From the NCBI RefSeq assembly GCF_014202315.1, contig NZ_JACHGN010000001.1, positions 147,757-211,756 of the forward strand: DNA of 64,000 nucleotides, given 5' to 3'. Origin of the DNA: Thermocatellispora tengchongensis. Lineage in GTDB: Bacteria; Actinomycetota; Actinomycetes; Streptosporangiales; Streptosporangiaceae. The number at the start of each line of letters is the position of its first letter. Position 1 is the stretch's first letter. This document shows positions 27,411 to 36,199 of this stretch, in pieces. The position numbers were made by a program, and so were the translations under genes. The notes under the pieces were generated by a model, which worked only from the letters and a program-made list of their open reading frames with translations, had not been told where the DNA came from and ran no database searches.

Positions 27411-28461
27411 CACGCACTACGACCTGGAGATCTTGGCCGAGCTGGCCGAAGGTCTCCTCGACGCCGCCACGGCCAAACAGGTCCGCGAGCATCTCGCGGT
27501 CTGCGATCCCTGCGGGGAACGCCTGGCCGACCTGGCGGCGGTTCGTGAGGTGCTCGCCGCGACGCCGACACCGGCCATGCCGATGGGGGTCGCGCTACGC
27601 ATAGACCAGGCTCTCGCCGCCGAGGCCGAACGCCGGCCGCGTACGGCGGTGGCGCTGGCGGAGGCCCCCGACTGGGACCGTCTCATGGCCGGCTCCCCCT
27701 GGGAGACGGCGGCGAAGGAGGCTCCCCCGTGGGAGGCCCCCGCCGCACGGGCGCCCGAGCCGGAGCGGCCCGCCGAACCGGCGGCGCCGTGGGCGGCCGA
27801 GGAGGAGACGCCTTCCCCGTGGGAGACCCGTCGCAGGGTGCGGGCCGAGGAGCCGGAGCCGGCCTTCCTCGCCGCGGCTCCCGTGCCCGAGCCGGAGGCC
27901 GGGCACGAGCCCGAGGCGCGCCCCTTACCGCTGGGCGTGGTCGCCGACGACGGCACCATCGTGCCGGCCAAGCGGCGCAAGGCGGGGGCGAGCAGACGGC
28001 GCAGGTGGCTGATGCCGGTGGCGTCCGCCGCCGCGGCGTGCGCGGTGATCGGCACCGCCGCGGTCGGCACGACGATGTTCGCCGCGTCGCCGGGGCCGTC
28101 GAACAGTCCGGCCCCGATCGCCGCGCCGTCCAAGACGATGGTGATCGGCCCGGCGTACAAGATCACCGAAACCGACTTCAACTACAGCAACCGCGACCTG
28201 CGCGGCACGCTGAGCGACTACTTCGCCCCCGCGCCCGTTCAGAAGGGCGAGGACGAGGTCGACGCGAAGCTGACGCGGTGCGTGAACAAGGTCGCCGGCA
28301 TCGTCGGCGACAAGCCGTTCCAGGTGGACCGGGCCTACTACCTGGGCCAGGAGGCCACGATCATGCTGTTCTGGAAGGACCGGGCCGCCAACACCGTACA
28401 GGTGCGCGTGCTCGGGCCCGAGTGCAAGAACCTGCGCAAGCCCGGCCTGGCCAAGTGGTAG
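27400..28461 (+). CDS. Membrane-anchored anti-sigma factor for SigM
   Basis: This 353-residue protein starts at a GTG overlapping the end of sigM. The N-terminal zinc-finger-like domain has HLAVCDPC (HxxxCxxC), the ZAS motif of ECF anti-sigma factors, at about residues 32-39. A long acidic Trp/Pro-rich linker follows (repeats of SPWETxx and PPWEAPA). A transmembrane helix lies at about 210-230 (MPVASAAAACAVIGTAAVGTTMFAA) and an extracytoplasmic domain contains two cysteines (LTRCVNKVAG and GPECKNL) that may sense redox or be disulphide-bonded. It would hold SigM inactive at the membrane until a signal arrives. Confidence 0.85.
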   Translation: MTGDTHYDLEILAELAEGLLDAATAKQVREHLAVCDPCGERLADLAAVREVLAATPTPAMPMGVALRIDQALAAEAERRPRTAVALAEAPDWDRLMAGSPWETAAKEAPPWEAPAARAPEPERPAEPAAPWAAEEETPSPWETRRRVRAEEPEPAFLAAAPVPEPEAGHEPEARPLPLGVVADDGTIVPAKRRKAGASRRRRWLMPVASAAAACAVIGTAAVGTTMFAASPGPSNSPAPIAAPSKTMVIGPAYKITETDFNYSNRDLRGTLSDYFAPAPVQKGEDEVDAKLTRCVNKVAGIVGDKPFQVDRAYYLGQEATIMLFWKDRAANTVQVRVLGPECKNLRKPGLAKW

Positions 28462-28492
28462 CGCCACACCGGAGCCGCCGCTGAGACCCGAA

Positions 28493-28522
28493 GGAGCCCG
28501 CCCCCCGGCGGGCTCCTTTTTT
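28493..28522 (+). terminator. Intrinsic terminator of the sigM operon
   Basis: A perfect 10-bp stem GGAGCCCGCC / GGCGGGCTCC with a CCCC loop is followed by six T residues, 32 bp after the anti-sigma stop. This is the most canonical terminator in the window and isolates trxBA from sigM. Confidence 0.93.
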
Positions 28523-28557
28523 CTGTCCCTTCCGCATAGCGGCAGGTCCCGCCGGGC

Positions 28558-28584
28558 GGGAATCACCAGACCTTAGGATCTGTT
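28558..28584 (+). promoter_or_regulatory. SigR-type promoter of trxBA
   Basis: GGGAAT at 28558-28563, exactly 18 bases, then GTT at 28582-28584. This matches the known SigR consensus GGGAAT-N18-GTT, which drives trxBA in Streptomyces coelicolor under disulphide stress. It lies 40 bp upstream of the trxB start and downstream of a terminator. Confidence 0.8.
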
Positions 28585-28623
28585 AACGCGACTGGCATTC
28601 AGCGGACCGGAAAGGCGTGGACT

Positions 28624-29556
28624 GTGAGCGACGTCCGTAACGTGATCATCATCGGGTCGGGCCCGGCCGGGTACACGGCGGCGATCTACTCCGCACGCGC
28701 CGATCTTCGGCCGCTGGTGTTCGAGGGGTCGGTCACCGCGGGTGGCGCCCTGATGAACACCACCGACGTGGAGAACTTCCCCGGCTTCCCCGACGGCATC
28801 ATGGGGCCCGACCTCATGGACAACCTGCGCAAGCAGGCCGAGCGGTTCGGGGCCGAGCTGGTGGCCGACGACGTGGTGGAGGTCGATCTCGCCGCCTCCC
28901 CCAAGGTCGTCAAGACCGCCACCGACACGTACTACGCCAAGGCCGTCATCCTGGCGACCGGCTCCCGTTACCGTGAGCTGGGCCTGCCGAACGAGAAGCG
29001 GCTGTCCGGCCACGGCGTGTCGTGGTGTGCCACCTGCGACGGCTTCTTCTTCCGCGACCAGGACATCGTCGTGGTCGGCGGCGGCGACTCCGCGATGGAG
29101 GAGGCCACCTTCCTGACCAGGTTCGCCCGTTCCGTGACAGTCGTGCACCGTCGCGACACGCTGCGCGCCAGCAAGATCATGCAGGACCGCGCGTTCGCGA
29201 ACGAGAAGATCCGCTTCCTGTGGGACAGCGAGGTGGTGGACGTCCTGGGCGAGGAGCGCGTCTCCGGCGTGCGCGTCCGCAACCTCAAGACCGGCGAGGA
29301 GAGCGAGCTGCCGGTCACCGGCGTCTTCGTGGCGATCGGTCACGACCCGCGCAACGAGCTGGTCAAGGGACAGATCGAGCTCGACGACGAGGGTTACATC
29401 AAGGTCAAGGCGCCCGGCACGGGCACCACGATCGACGGCGTCTTCGCGTGCGGCGACGTCGTCGACCACATCTACCGTCAGGCGATCACCGCGGCCGGCA
29501 CCGGTTGTCAGGCGTCGCTCGACGCCGAGCGCTGGCTCGCCCTGCAGGAGAGTTAA
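28624..29556 (+). CDS. trxB: Thioredoxin reductase
   Basis: This 310-residue FAD/NADPH enzyme reduces thioredoxin. The FAD-binding motif GSGPAG is at residues 11-16, the redox pair CATC at 135-138, and the NADPH-binding motif GGGDSA follows with the [10 protein letters not shown] specificity segment. [23 protein letters not shown] near the C-terminus binds FAD. It starts with GTG and stands 14 bp ahead of trxA in an operon headed by a SigR-type promoter, so thiol stress should induce both. The SigR-RsrA pair itself is not in the window. Confidence 0.97.
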   Translation: MSDVRNVIIIGSGPAGYTAAIYSARADLRPLVFEGSVTAGGALMNTTDVENFPGFPDGIMGPDLMDNLRKQAERFGAELVADDVVEVDLAASPKVVKTATDTYYAKAVILATGSRYRELGLPNEKRLSGHGVSWCATCDGFFFRDQDIVVVGGGDSAMEEATFLTRFARSVTVVHRRDTLRASKIMQDRAFANEKIRFLWDSEVVDVLGEERVSGVRVRNLKTGEESELPVTGVFVAIGHDPRNELVKGQIELDDEGYIKVKAPGTGTTIDGVFACGDVVDHIYRQAITAAGTGCQASLDAERWLALQES

Positions 29557-29570
29557 GGAGAGGGTCCACC

Positions 29571-29894
29571 ATGGGCACCATCAAGAACGTCACCGACGCG
29601 TCCTTCGAGCAGGACGTGCTCAAGAACGACAAGCCCGTTCTGGTCGACTTCTGGGCCGAGTGGTGCGGGCCGTGCCGCCAGGTCGCGCCGATCCTGGAAG
29701 AGATCGCCAAGGACCACTCGGACAAGCTGGAGATCGTCAAGCTCAACACCGACGAGAATCCCGAGACCGTTCGGACCTATGGCGTACTCCAGATCCCGAC
29801 CCTGAACGTCTATAAGGGCGGAGAGGTCGTGAAGCAGATCATCGGCGCCAAGCCGAAGGCCATGCTGCTTCGCGAGCTTGAGGGCATCATCTAG
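29571..29894 (+). CDS. trxA: Thioredoxin
   Basis: This 107-residue thioredoxin has the active site WCGPC at residues 31-35 in a standard fold (VLVDFWAEWCGPCRQVAPILEEIA, IPTLNVYKGGEVV with the cis-proline). It reduces protein disulphides and ribonucleotide reductase, and is itself reduced by the TrxB encoded 14 bp upstream. The start ATG at 29571 has AAGGAGAGGG upstream. It is followed by a strong hairpin terminator. Confidence 0.97.
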   Translation: MGTIKNVTDASFEQDVLKNDKPVLVDFWAEWCGPCRQVAPILEEIAKDHSDKLEIVKLNTDENPETVRTYGVLQIPTLNVYKGGEVVKQIIGAKPKAMLLRELEGII

Positions 29895-29990
29895 AGCTCG
29901 TCCCCACGGAGCTCCAGGTGGCCCCCTGCGGCCGGGCGACCCCACCGCCCGCCGTACCACCGCTCTTCCGAGCGGCACCCACCCAACACC

Positions 29991-30022
29991 GAGCCCCCTC
30001 ACCCTTCCGGGTGAGGGGGCTC
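29991..30022. terminator. Terminator between trxA and the convergent acetyltransferase gene
   Basis: A perfect 14-bp stem GAGCCCCCTCACCC pairs with its complement around TTCC. It lies 96 bp after trxA and 29 bp beyond the stop of the convergent GNAT gene, so it can serve both. Confidence 0.85.
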
Positions 30023-30051
30023 CCGTATGTCTGAAAGCCGCTGAGATCGTC

Positions 30052-30669
30052 TCAGACGGGGCGCAGGGCGCGTTCTGGGGTCATGGAGCCGAGCAGGCGC
30101 TCCAGGGCCACCTCGACGTCCTCACGCCACGACACCGCGGACTTCAGTTCCAGGCGGAGCCGGGGGTAGCGCAGGTGCGGGCGGACGGTCTTGAAGCCGA
30201 CCGCGAGAAGGTGCTCGGCGGGCAGCAGACAGCTCGGCTCCTCCCACTTCAGGTCGCCGAACGCCTCGATGGCCTTCACGCCGCGCCGCGTCAGGTCCTT
30301 GGCGACGCCCTGGATGAGCATGCGGCCGAGGCCGCCCCCGGAGAACTCGGGGATGATGTGCGCGGTCATCAGCAGCACCGCGTCGGCGCTGACCGGCGAG
30401 GTGGGGAAGGCGACCGAGCGCGGGACGTACAGGGGCGGGGCGTAGAGCACGAAGCCGGCGGGCACCCCGTCGACGTACACGATCTTGCCGCAGCTCCCCC
30501 ACTCCAGGAGCGTGGCCGAGATCCACGCCTCCTTCTCCAGGGCCGGATCGCCGGACTTGACGGCCCGCTCGCCGCTGACCGGGTCGAGCTCCCAGAACAC
30601 GCACCGCCTGCATCTGCGCGGCAAGTCGTCAAGGTTGTCCAGCGTGACGTTGGCGAGGCGACGCGACAA
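30052..30669 (-). CDS. GNAT family N-acetyltransferase
   Basis: This protein of about 205 residues (TTG start at 30669; an ATG at 30762 gives 236) has an acetyl-CoA-binding pattern EFSGGGLGRMLIQGVAKDLTRRG, matching the GNAT Q/RxxGxG/A motif. Its N-terminus, DLPRRCRRCVFWELDP, has a CxxC pair. The same acetyltransferase sits between trxA and parB in Streptomyces, with the strongly conserved WELDPVSGE and EAWISATLLEWGSCGK segments. The acceptor is unknown. I prefer the TTG because conserved residues begin just after it and a G-rich tract lies six bases upstream. Confidence 0.82.
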   Translation of the reverse strand: MSRRLANVTLDNLDDLPRRCRRCVFWELDPVSGERAVKSGDPALEKEAWISATLLEWGSCGKIVYVDGVPAGFVLYAPPLYVPRSVAFPTSPVSADAVLLMTAHIIPEFSGGGLGRMLIQGVAKDLTRRGVKAIEAFGDLKWEEPSCLLPAEHLLAVGFKTVRPHLRYPRLRLELKSAVSWREDVEVALERLLGSMTPERALRPV

Positions 30670-30895
30670 CAGTTGCCCCCACTCCTGCCGAGAGTCCTGT
30701 GGAAAACCCCGCGAAAACGGCGTCCCCAGTCTGGCATCGTAGCCCAGTGGGGGGCGCGTCATGCGGCTTGACGATCGAGCCGCGCGTCACGTGCCCGACG
30801 TGGCGACGCATGGCAAGCCCGTGTCCCCCGTGAAGCCAGTCACGAATGGTGACGTACCCTGGTTTCTCCGGCTATAGACCACTAGGAGGTGGACC

Positions 30896-32221
30896 GTGAC
30901 GGAGGAGACGGATCACGGTCGGACGGCCGCGGCCCACGGGTCGCGCATCGACAACTATGTCGATCGGTACGCCGCACGAGCTACCGGGATGGTCGCCTCC
31001 GAGGTCCGAGCTCTTTTCGCCGTCGCGTCGAGGCCCGAGGTGGTCTCGCTCGCCGGCGGCATGCCGTACGTCACGGCCCTTCCTCTCGACGTCGTCGGCG
31101 AGCTGGTCGCCGACCTGGTGGCGCGGCGCGGCCCGGTCGCGCTGCAGTACGGCTCCGGCCAGGGAGACCCGCACCTGCGCGAGCAGATCTGCGAGGTCAT
31201 GCGGCTGGAGGGCATCGAGGCGGGTCCTGACGACGTCGTGGTGACCGTCGGCTCGCAGCAAGCGCTTGATCTGATCACCCGGATCTTCATCGACCCGGGT
31301 GACGTGGTCCTGGCCGAGGGCCCGTCGTACGTCGGCGCGCTCGGCACCTTCGCCGCCTATCAGGCGTCCGTCGTGCACGTACCGATGGACGAGGACGGCC
31401 TGATCCCGTCCGCGCTGGAGGAGACCCTCACGACCCTCGCCCGCATGGGCAGGCGGGTCAAGTTCCTGTACACGATCCCCAACTTCCAGAACCCGGCCGG
31501 CGTGACCCTCGCCGCCGAGCGCCGCCGCCAGGTGCTGGAGATCTGCCAGCGCGCCGGCGTCCTGGTCGTGGAGGACAACCCGTACGGCCTGCTCGGCTTC
31601 GACGGCGAGCCCATGCGCGCCCTGCGCGCCGACGACCCCGACGGGGTGGTCTACCTCGGCTCGTTCTCCAAGACCCTCGCGCCCGGCTTCCGGGTGGGCT
31701 GGGCCCTGGCCCCGCACGCCATCCGCGACAAGCTGGTGCTCGCGATGGAGTCGGCGGTGCTGTCGCATTCGACGTTCTCCCAGCTCGCGGTGGGCCAGTA
31801 CCTCGCGACACAGCCGTGGCGCGAACAGATCAAATCCTTCCGCGAGCTTTACCGCGAACGACGTGACGCGATGCTCTCCTCGCTGGAGGCCCTGATGCCG
31901 CCAGGCTGCGCGTGGACCCGCCCGGCCGGCGGCTTCTTCGTGTGGATGACCGTGCCCGAAGGGCTCGACTCCAAGGCGATCCTGCCCCGCGCGGTCGCCG
32001 AGCGCGTCGCGTTCGTCCCCGGCACCGGCTTCTTCAGCGACTCGCAGGGCGCCCGCCAGATGCGGCTGTCCTACTGTTATCCACAGCCCGACCGCATCCG
32101 CGAAGGCGTGCGCCGCCTCGCCGGGGTGATCGAGCAGGAGATGGAACTGCGCGCCACGTTCGGCACCGGCTCGGCCCGCGACCACTTCGGAGTCGACACT
32201 CCCGGTCCCGATCTGGCCTGA
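30896..32221 (+). CDS. PLP-dependent aminotransferase, class I/II (LysN/2-aminoadipate type)
   Basis: This 441-residue fold-type I aminotransferase resembles 2-aminoadipate and aromatic aminotransferases and the catalytic domain of MocR regulators, but has no winged-helix DNA-binding domain. Marks are VVSLAGGMPYVTALP, QYGSGQGDPHLREQI, VTVGSQQALDLI, TIPNFQNPAGVTL and YLGSFSKTLAPGFRVGW with the PLP lysine. The GTG start has AGGAGG seven bases upstream. The true substrate is uncertain. Codons TGT TAT CCA CAG at 32074-32085 make an exact DnaA box, unusual in this GC3-rich gene. Confidence 0.88.
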   Translation: MTEETDHGRTAAAHGSRIDNYVDRYAARATGMVASEVRALFAVASRPEVVSLAGGMPYVTALPLDVVGELVADLVARRGPVALQYGSGQGDPHLREQICEVMRLEGIEAGPDDVVVTVGSQQALDLITRIFIDPGDVVLAEGPSYVGALGTFAAYQASVVHVPMDEDGLIPSALEETLTTLARMGRRVKFLYTIPNFQNPAGVTLAAERRRQVLEICQRAGVLVVEDNPYGLLGFDGEPMRALRADDPDGVVYLGSFSKTLAPGFRVGWALAPHAIRDKLVLAMESAVLSHSTFSQLAVGQYLATQPWREQIKSFRELYRERRDAMLSSLEALMPPGCAWTRPAGGFFVWMTVPEGLDSKAILPRAVAERVAFVPGTGFFSDSQGARQMRLSYCYPQPDRIREGVRRLAGVIEQEMELRATFGTGSARDHFGVDTPGPDLA

Positions 32222-32237
32222 TCGGCCCAGGGTCATC

Positions 32238-32282
32238 GGCCGACGCCCTGTTCCTCCACTAAGGTGCAGGGCGTCGGCCTTT
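32238..32282 (+). terminator. Terminator after the aminotransferase gene
   Basis: A perfect 13-bp inverted repeat GGCCGACGCCCTG with a 16-base loop is followed by TTTAAT, 17 bp past the stop and 39 bp before the next start. Confidence 0.75.
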
Positions 32283-32320
32283 AATACGCCACGAGTAGTT
32301 GAGGAGAGAGGGACCGCCCG

Positions 32321-33289
32321 ATGAGCGATCTCGGCCACGTGCTGGTTCTGGCCGGCGGACTGTCGTACGAGCGGGAGGTCTCCCTGCGATCCGGGCGCCG
32401 GGTCAGCGAGGTGCTGCGCGCGCTCGGCATCGACGTGGAGACGCGCGACACCGACTCCTCCCTGGTCCCCTCCGTGCTCGCCGACCCGCCGGACGCGGTC
32501 TTCGTCACGCTGCACGGCGGCGCCGGTGAGGACGGCGCGATCCGCTCGGTGCTCGAACTCCTCGACGTCCCGTACGTCGGCGCCGGCCCCGACGCCTGCC
32601 GGGTCGCCTTCGACAAGCCCACCGCCAAGGCCGTCGTACGCTCGGTCGGCCTGCGCACCCCCGAGTCGGTCACCCTGCCCAAGGAGACCTTCCACGACCT
32701 CGGCGCGTCCGCGGTGCTGGCCCGGATCGTGGACAGCCTCGGCCTCCCCCTGTTCGTCAAGCCCGCCCGCGGCGGCTCGGCGCTCGGCGCGTCCATGGTC
32801 GCCACCGCCGAGGATCTGCCGGCCGCGATGGTCGGCTGCTTCGCGTACGGCGACACCGCCCTGATCGAGAAGTACGTCGAGGGCGTCGAGGTCGCGGTCT
32901 CGGTGATCGACCTGGGCGACGGCCCGGTGGCGCTGCCCGCGGTCGAGATCGTCCCCGACAAGGGCGTGTACGACTATGCCGCCCGCTACACGGCCGGGCA
33001 CACCGAGTTCTTCGCGCCGGCCCGGCTCTCCCCCGAGGTCGCCGCCGCCTGCGCCGAGATGGCCGTGACCGCGCACACCGCGCTCGGCCTGCGCGACATC
33101 AGCCGTACCGATCTGATCGTGGACGCCGGCGGCCACCCGCACTTCCTGGAGGTGAACGTGGCCCCCGGCATGACCGAGACCAGCCTCCTGCCCATGGCCG
33201 CCGAGGCGGCGGGCCGCGACCTCGGCACCCTGTGCCGTTCCCTCCTGGAACAGGCCGCCACCAGATCGGCGGATCATCCCGCCGGCTGA
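32321..33289 (+). CDS. D-alanine--D-alanine ligase family protein (ATP-grasp)
   Basis: This 322-residue ATP-grasp enzyme has VLVLAGGLSYEREVSLRSGRRV at the N-terminus, the Ddl VFVTLHGGAGEDGAI motif, FVKPARGGSALGASMV for ATP binding, and the metal-binding segment HPHFLEVNVAPGMTETSLLPMAAEAAG. These are the motifs of D-Ala-D-Ala ligases. Actinomycetes normally have the main ddl elsewhere, so this may be a second ligase or one with a different D-amino-acid or hydroxy-acid partner. It is shorter than typical Ddl (about 340-370). An SD-like GAGGAGAGAGGG lies before the ATG. The threonine aldolase gene follows 17 bp later. Confidence 0.85.
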   Translation: MSDLGHVLVLAGGLSYEREVSLRSGRRVSEVLRALGIDVETRDTDSSLVPSVLADPPDAVFVTLHGGAGEDGAIRSVLELLDVPYVGAGPDACRVAFDKPTAKAVVRSVGLRTPESVTLPKETFHDLGASAVLARIVDSLGLPLFVKPARGGSALGASMVATAEDLPAAMVGCFAYGDTALIEKYVEGVEVAVSVIDLGDGPVALPAVEIVPDKGVYDYAARYTAGHTEFFAPARLSPEVAAACAEMAVTAHTALGLRDISRTDLIVDAGGHPHFLEVNVAPGMTETSLLPMAAEAAGRDLGTLCRSLLEQAATRSADHPAG

Positions 33290-33306
33290 CGGCGTAGCCT
33301 GGCGGG

Positions 33307-34356
33307 GTGCTGATGGATTCCGGATATCCCAAGAGCTTCGCCAGCGACAACCACAGTGGGGTCCACCCGGCCGTGCTCGCCGCCGTGACCGCCGCCAACG
33401 TCGGCGACGCCTCGGCGTACGGCGACGACGACTGGACCCGCGCGTTCGAGGAGCACGTGCGGGAGACCTTCGGCGAGCACGCCCTCGGCTTCGCCGTGCT
33501 CAACGGGTCCGGCGCCAACATGCTCGCCCTGGAGCCCACCCTGCGCCGCCGCTTCGACGCCATCATCTGCCCGGAGACCGCGCACATCGTCACCGGCGAG
33601 GCCGGCGCCACCGAACGCCTCCTCGGCGCCAAGCTCATCACCGTCCCCACCCCCGACGGCAAGCTGCGCCCCGAGGACATCAAGGCCCGCCTGCACACCC
33701 CCGGCGACTTCAACTTCCCGCCCCCACGCGTGGTCTCCATCTCCCAGGTGACCGAGCTGGGCACCTGCTACACCCCCGGCGAGGTCGCCGCCCTGGCCGA
33801 GACGGCCCACGCCCACGGCCTCCTCCTGCACATGGACGGCGCCCGCCTCGCCAACGCCGGCGCGTACCTCGGCTGCCCCCTCCGCGCCTTCACCACCGAC
33901 GCCGGCGTGGACGTCCTCAGCTTCGGCGGCACCAAGAACGGCGCCCTGGCCGCCGAGGCCGTCATCATGCTCACCCCCTCACTCGCCGCCGACTTCCCCA
34001 TCCTGCGCCGCCAGTCCCTGCAACTGGCCTCCAAGATGCGCTTCATCTCCGCCCAGCTCTCCGCCCTCCTCACCGACGACCTCTGGCGCACCAACGCCGC
34101 CCACGCCAACGCCATGGCCCTCCGCCTCGCCGAGGGCGTCCGCGACCTCCCCGGCCTGACGATCGAGTACCCCGTCGAGTCCAACGCCGTCTTCGCCGCC
34201 CTCCCGGAACAGGCGATCACGACGTTGCGCCAGAAGTACGCCTTCCACGTCTGGGACCACACAACCGGCGTGGTCCGCTGGATGACCGCCTTCGACACGA
34301 CCCCCGAGCACGTGGACGACTTCATCGCCGACATCCACAAGGCGCTTCTCCCCTGA
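33307..34356 (+). CDS. Low-specificity L-threonine aldolase / beta-eliminating lyase family
   Basis: This 349-residue fold-type I PLP enzyme cleaves L-threonine or allo-threonine to glycine and acetaldehyde. Marks are FASDNHSGVHPAVLAA, YGDDDWTRAFEEHVRETFG, LHMDGARLANAGAYLG and SFGGTKNGALAAEAVI with the PLP lysine. The start is GTG at 33307 or ATG at 33313. It follows the Ddl-like gene closely and is probably co-transcribed. A parS site lies 5 bp after the stop. Confidence 0.9.
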   Translation: MLMDSGYPKSFASDNHSGVHPAVLAAVTAANVGDASAYGDDDWTRAFEEHVRETFGEHALGFAVLNGSGANMLALEPTLRRRFDAIICPETAHIVTGEAGATERLLGAKLITVPTPDGKLRPEDIKARLHTPGDFNFPPPRVVSISQVTELGTCYTPGEVAALAETAHAHGLLLHMDGARLANAGAYLGCPLRAFTTDAGVDVLSFGGTKNGALAAEAVIMLTPSLAADFPILRRQSLQLASKMRFISAQLSALLTDDLWRTNAAHANAMALRLAEGVRDLPGLTIEYPVESNAVFAALPEQAITTLRQKYAFHVWDHTTGVVRWMTAFDTTPEHVDDFIADIHKALLP

Positions 34357-34361
34357 GCCAC

Positions 34362-34377
34362 TGTTCCACGTGAAACC
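34362..34377. promoter_or_regulatory. parS site (chromosome segregation)
   Basis: TGTTCCACGTGAAACC matches the ParB-binding consensus TGTTTCACGTGAAACA at 14 of 16 positions. It lies in the gap after the threonine aldolase gene, about 3 kb from parB. Confidence 0.88.
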
Positions 34378-34463
34378 TCGCCGAAAGCCAAGACCTCCCA
34401 CATCACCACCCCGGCCGCCACTACCTGACGACGGAGACATTCACAACGGGAGGCCGCCCCGCA

Positions 34464-35579
34464 TCAGACCCGGCCGAGCCGCCACAGGGAAGTGACCTCG
34501 GCAGCACGGGCCGCGTGGAGTGCGTCGGTCTCCTCCCGCGCACGCGGATGCCTCGCCCGCGTCTCCAGCCGGCCCAGGACCCGCAGTCCCGCGGCCGCGA
34601 ACCCGGCCAGCAGCTCGGCGCGGGTCCGCAGCATGAGACGCTCGGCCAGATCCGACAGGATCAGCCAGCCCTCCCCGTCCGGTTCCAGATGCGCCGAGAG
34701 ACCGTCGAGGAAGCCGCGCAGCATGCGACCGCCGGGGTCGTAGACCGCGTGATCGAGGGGTGAGACGGGCTCGGCCGGAATCCACGGCGGATTGCACACG
34801 ACGAGCGGCGCGCGTCCGGGCGGGAAGACGTCCACCCGCATCACCTCGACCCGCTCCGCGAGCCCCAGCCGCCGGAGATTGTCACGCGCGCAGGCCACGG
34901 CCCGCGGGTCCCGATCGGTCGCCACGACGCGCTCGACTCCCCTGCGCGCGAGAACCGCGGCGAGCACCCCGGTTCCGGTCCCGATGTCGAACGCCCGGGA
35001 ACGCGAGACGAGCGGCGCCCGCGCCACCAGGTCGACGTACTCGCCCCGGACCGGCGAGAAGACACCGTAGTGCGGATGGATGCGCCCGCCCAGCGCGGGA
35101 ACCTCGACGCCCTTCCTCCGCCACTCGTGCGCGCCCACGATGCCCAGCAGCTCGCGAAGCGAGACCACCGACGGCCCCGCCGCCGGGCCGTAGACCTCGG
35201 CGCACGCCACCCGCACGTCCGGTGCGCGCCGCAGCGGAACGGAATAGTCCTGATCGAGCGGCACCAGCAGCCTGCCCAGCAGGGTGGCCTGCCGGGAGCG
35301 TGCCTCGCGCTGCGCATGGAACGCGCCCGGCAGCGCCCGGACATCACCCCCACGCGAACGGCGCTCGACGCGGCGCGCCACGGCACTCAGCAGCAGGCGA
35401 GCGTTGTGGTAGTCGCCCCGCCACAACAACGCGACACCCTCACGGACGAACCGGTAGGCGCGATCGGCGCTGATCCGGTCGTCGGCGACGACCACCCGGC
35501 CGGGCGGCGCCGAGCCGTTCGCGGAACGCCACCGAGCGGACCGGGCTTCGCCGTCTTCGATCCAGCAGATCTCGGACAC
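34464..35579 (-). CDS. Class I SAM-dependent methyltransferase (HemK/RsmC-like)
   Basis: This protein has 371 residues, the C-terminal half being a SAM-binding fold. It has SRAFDIGTGTGVLAAVLARRG (motif I), VVATDRDPRAVACARDNLRRLGL and VVCNPPWIPAE, the NPPW form of the N6/N5-methyltransferase motif that modifies an amide or adenine nitrogen. The N-terminal ~170 residues are Arg-rich and not recognised; a YSVPLRRAPDVRV segment may bind the target. The start is GTG at 35579, overlapping the end of a possible small ORF upstream. The target (rRNA, release factor or other) is unknown. Confidence 0.78.
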   Translation of the reverse strand: MSEICWIEDGEARSARWRSANGSAPPGRVVVADDRISADRAYRFVREGVALLWRGDYHNARLLLSAVARRVERRSRGGDVRALPGAFHAQREARSRQATLLGRLLVPLDQDYSVPLRRAPDVRVACAEVYGPAAGPSVVSLRELLGIVGAHEWRRKGVEVPALGGRIHPHYGVFSPVRGEYVDLVARAPLVSRSRAFDIGTGTGVLAAVLARRGVERVVATDRDPRAVACARDNLRRLGLAERVEVMRVDVFPPGRAPLVVCNPPWIPAEPVSPLDHAVYDPGGRMLRGFLDGLSAHLEPDGEGWLILSDLAERLMLRTRAELLAGFAAAGLRVLGRLETRARHPRAREETDALHAARAAEVTSLWRLGRV

Positions 35580-35636
35580 TCAGGCTCCTCATGATCGAAC
35601 CAGTGATGGCCATGAAGAGCACTTCGTCGCGGTGGA

Positions 35637-35714
35637 TCAGCCTGCGGCAGCCTCCCGCGAGGAAGTGCACGCCGAAGCGTCGCCGAGAACCATGCCGGGC
35701 GGCGGGAACGACAT
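35637..35714 (-). CDS. Possible 25-codon ORF with strong ribosome-binding site
   Basis: GAGGAGG six bases before an ATG at 35714 opens a 25-codon frame (MSFPPPGMVLGDASACTSSR...) that ends at 35637. A second frame overlapping it carries a more protein-like sequence (VHFLAGGCRRLIHRDEVLFM) running towards the methyltransferase gene. This could be a leader peptide or a small gene broken by a frameshift. I cannot choose between them. Confidence 0.3.
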   Translation of the reverse strand: MSFPPPGMVLGDASACTSSREAAAG

Positions 35715-36199
35715 GATCAACCTCCTCGTGGGACCTGGAATCTTCTCATCCTAGGCTCCCCCGGCGAGCCACGTTGCCGCTGTACACCCCAACCGGGAGG
35801 AGTGGACAAGCGGACGCCGCCCGACCCCAGCCCCAGCCGACCCGAAACAACACCCGACGGTATGCGCCCGAGGCTCCGCCGCCCCAGAACGCGCGGCAGC
35901 GCCTACCCCTCCCACGAATCGGTCGCCCGCCTGCTCTTGGCAGCGATCCCGCGGCTCGCGGGTGGGGATGCGAAGGGAGTGGGGGTGAGGGCGGGACGCG
36001 AACGGCCAGGGTGGAGGCGGAAGGTGGACGGCCAGGGTGAGCGCGGGAGACGGAGGCATGGATGGGCGCGCGACACGCACGGCCGAGGCGGGCGCGGACC
36101 ACGCACGGGCGAAGTGAGCGCGCGATACGCACGCCGGGGTGGAGGCAGGACACGGAAGATAGGGGAATGGGTGGGTGAGGGCGAGGGCCGGCGGCGGGA

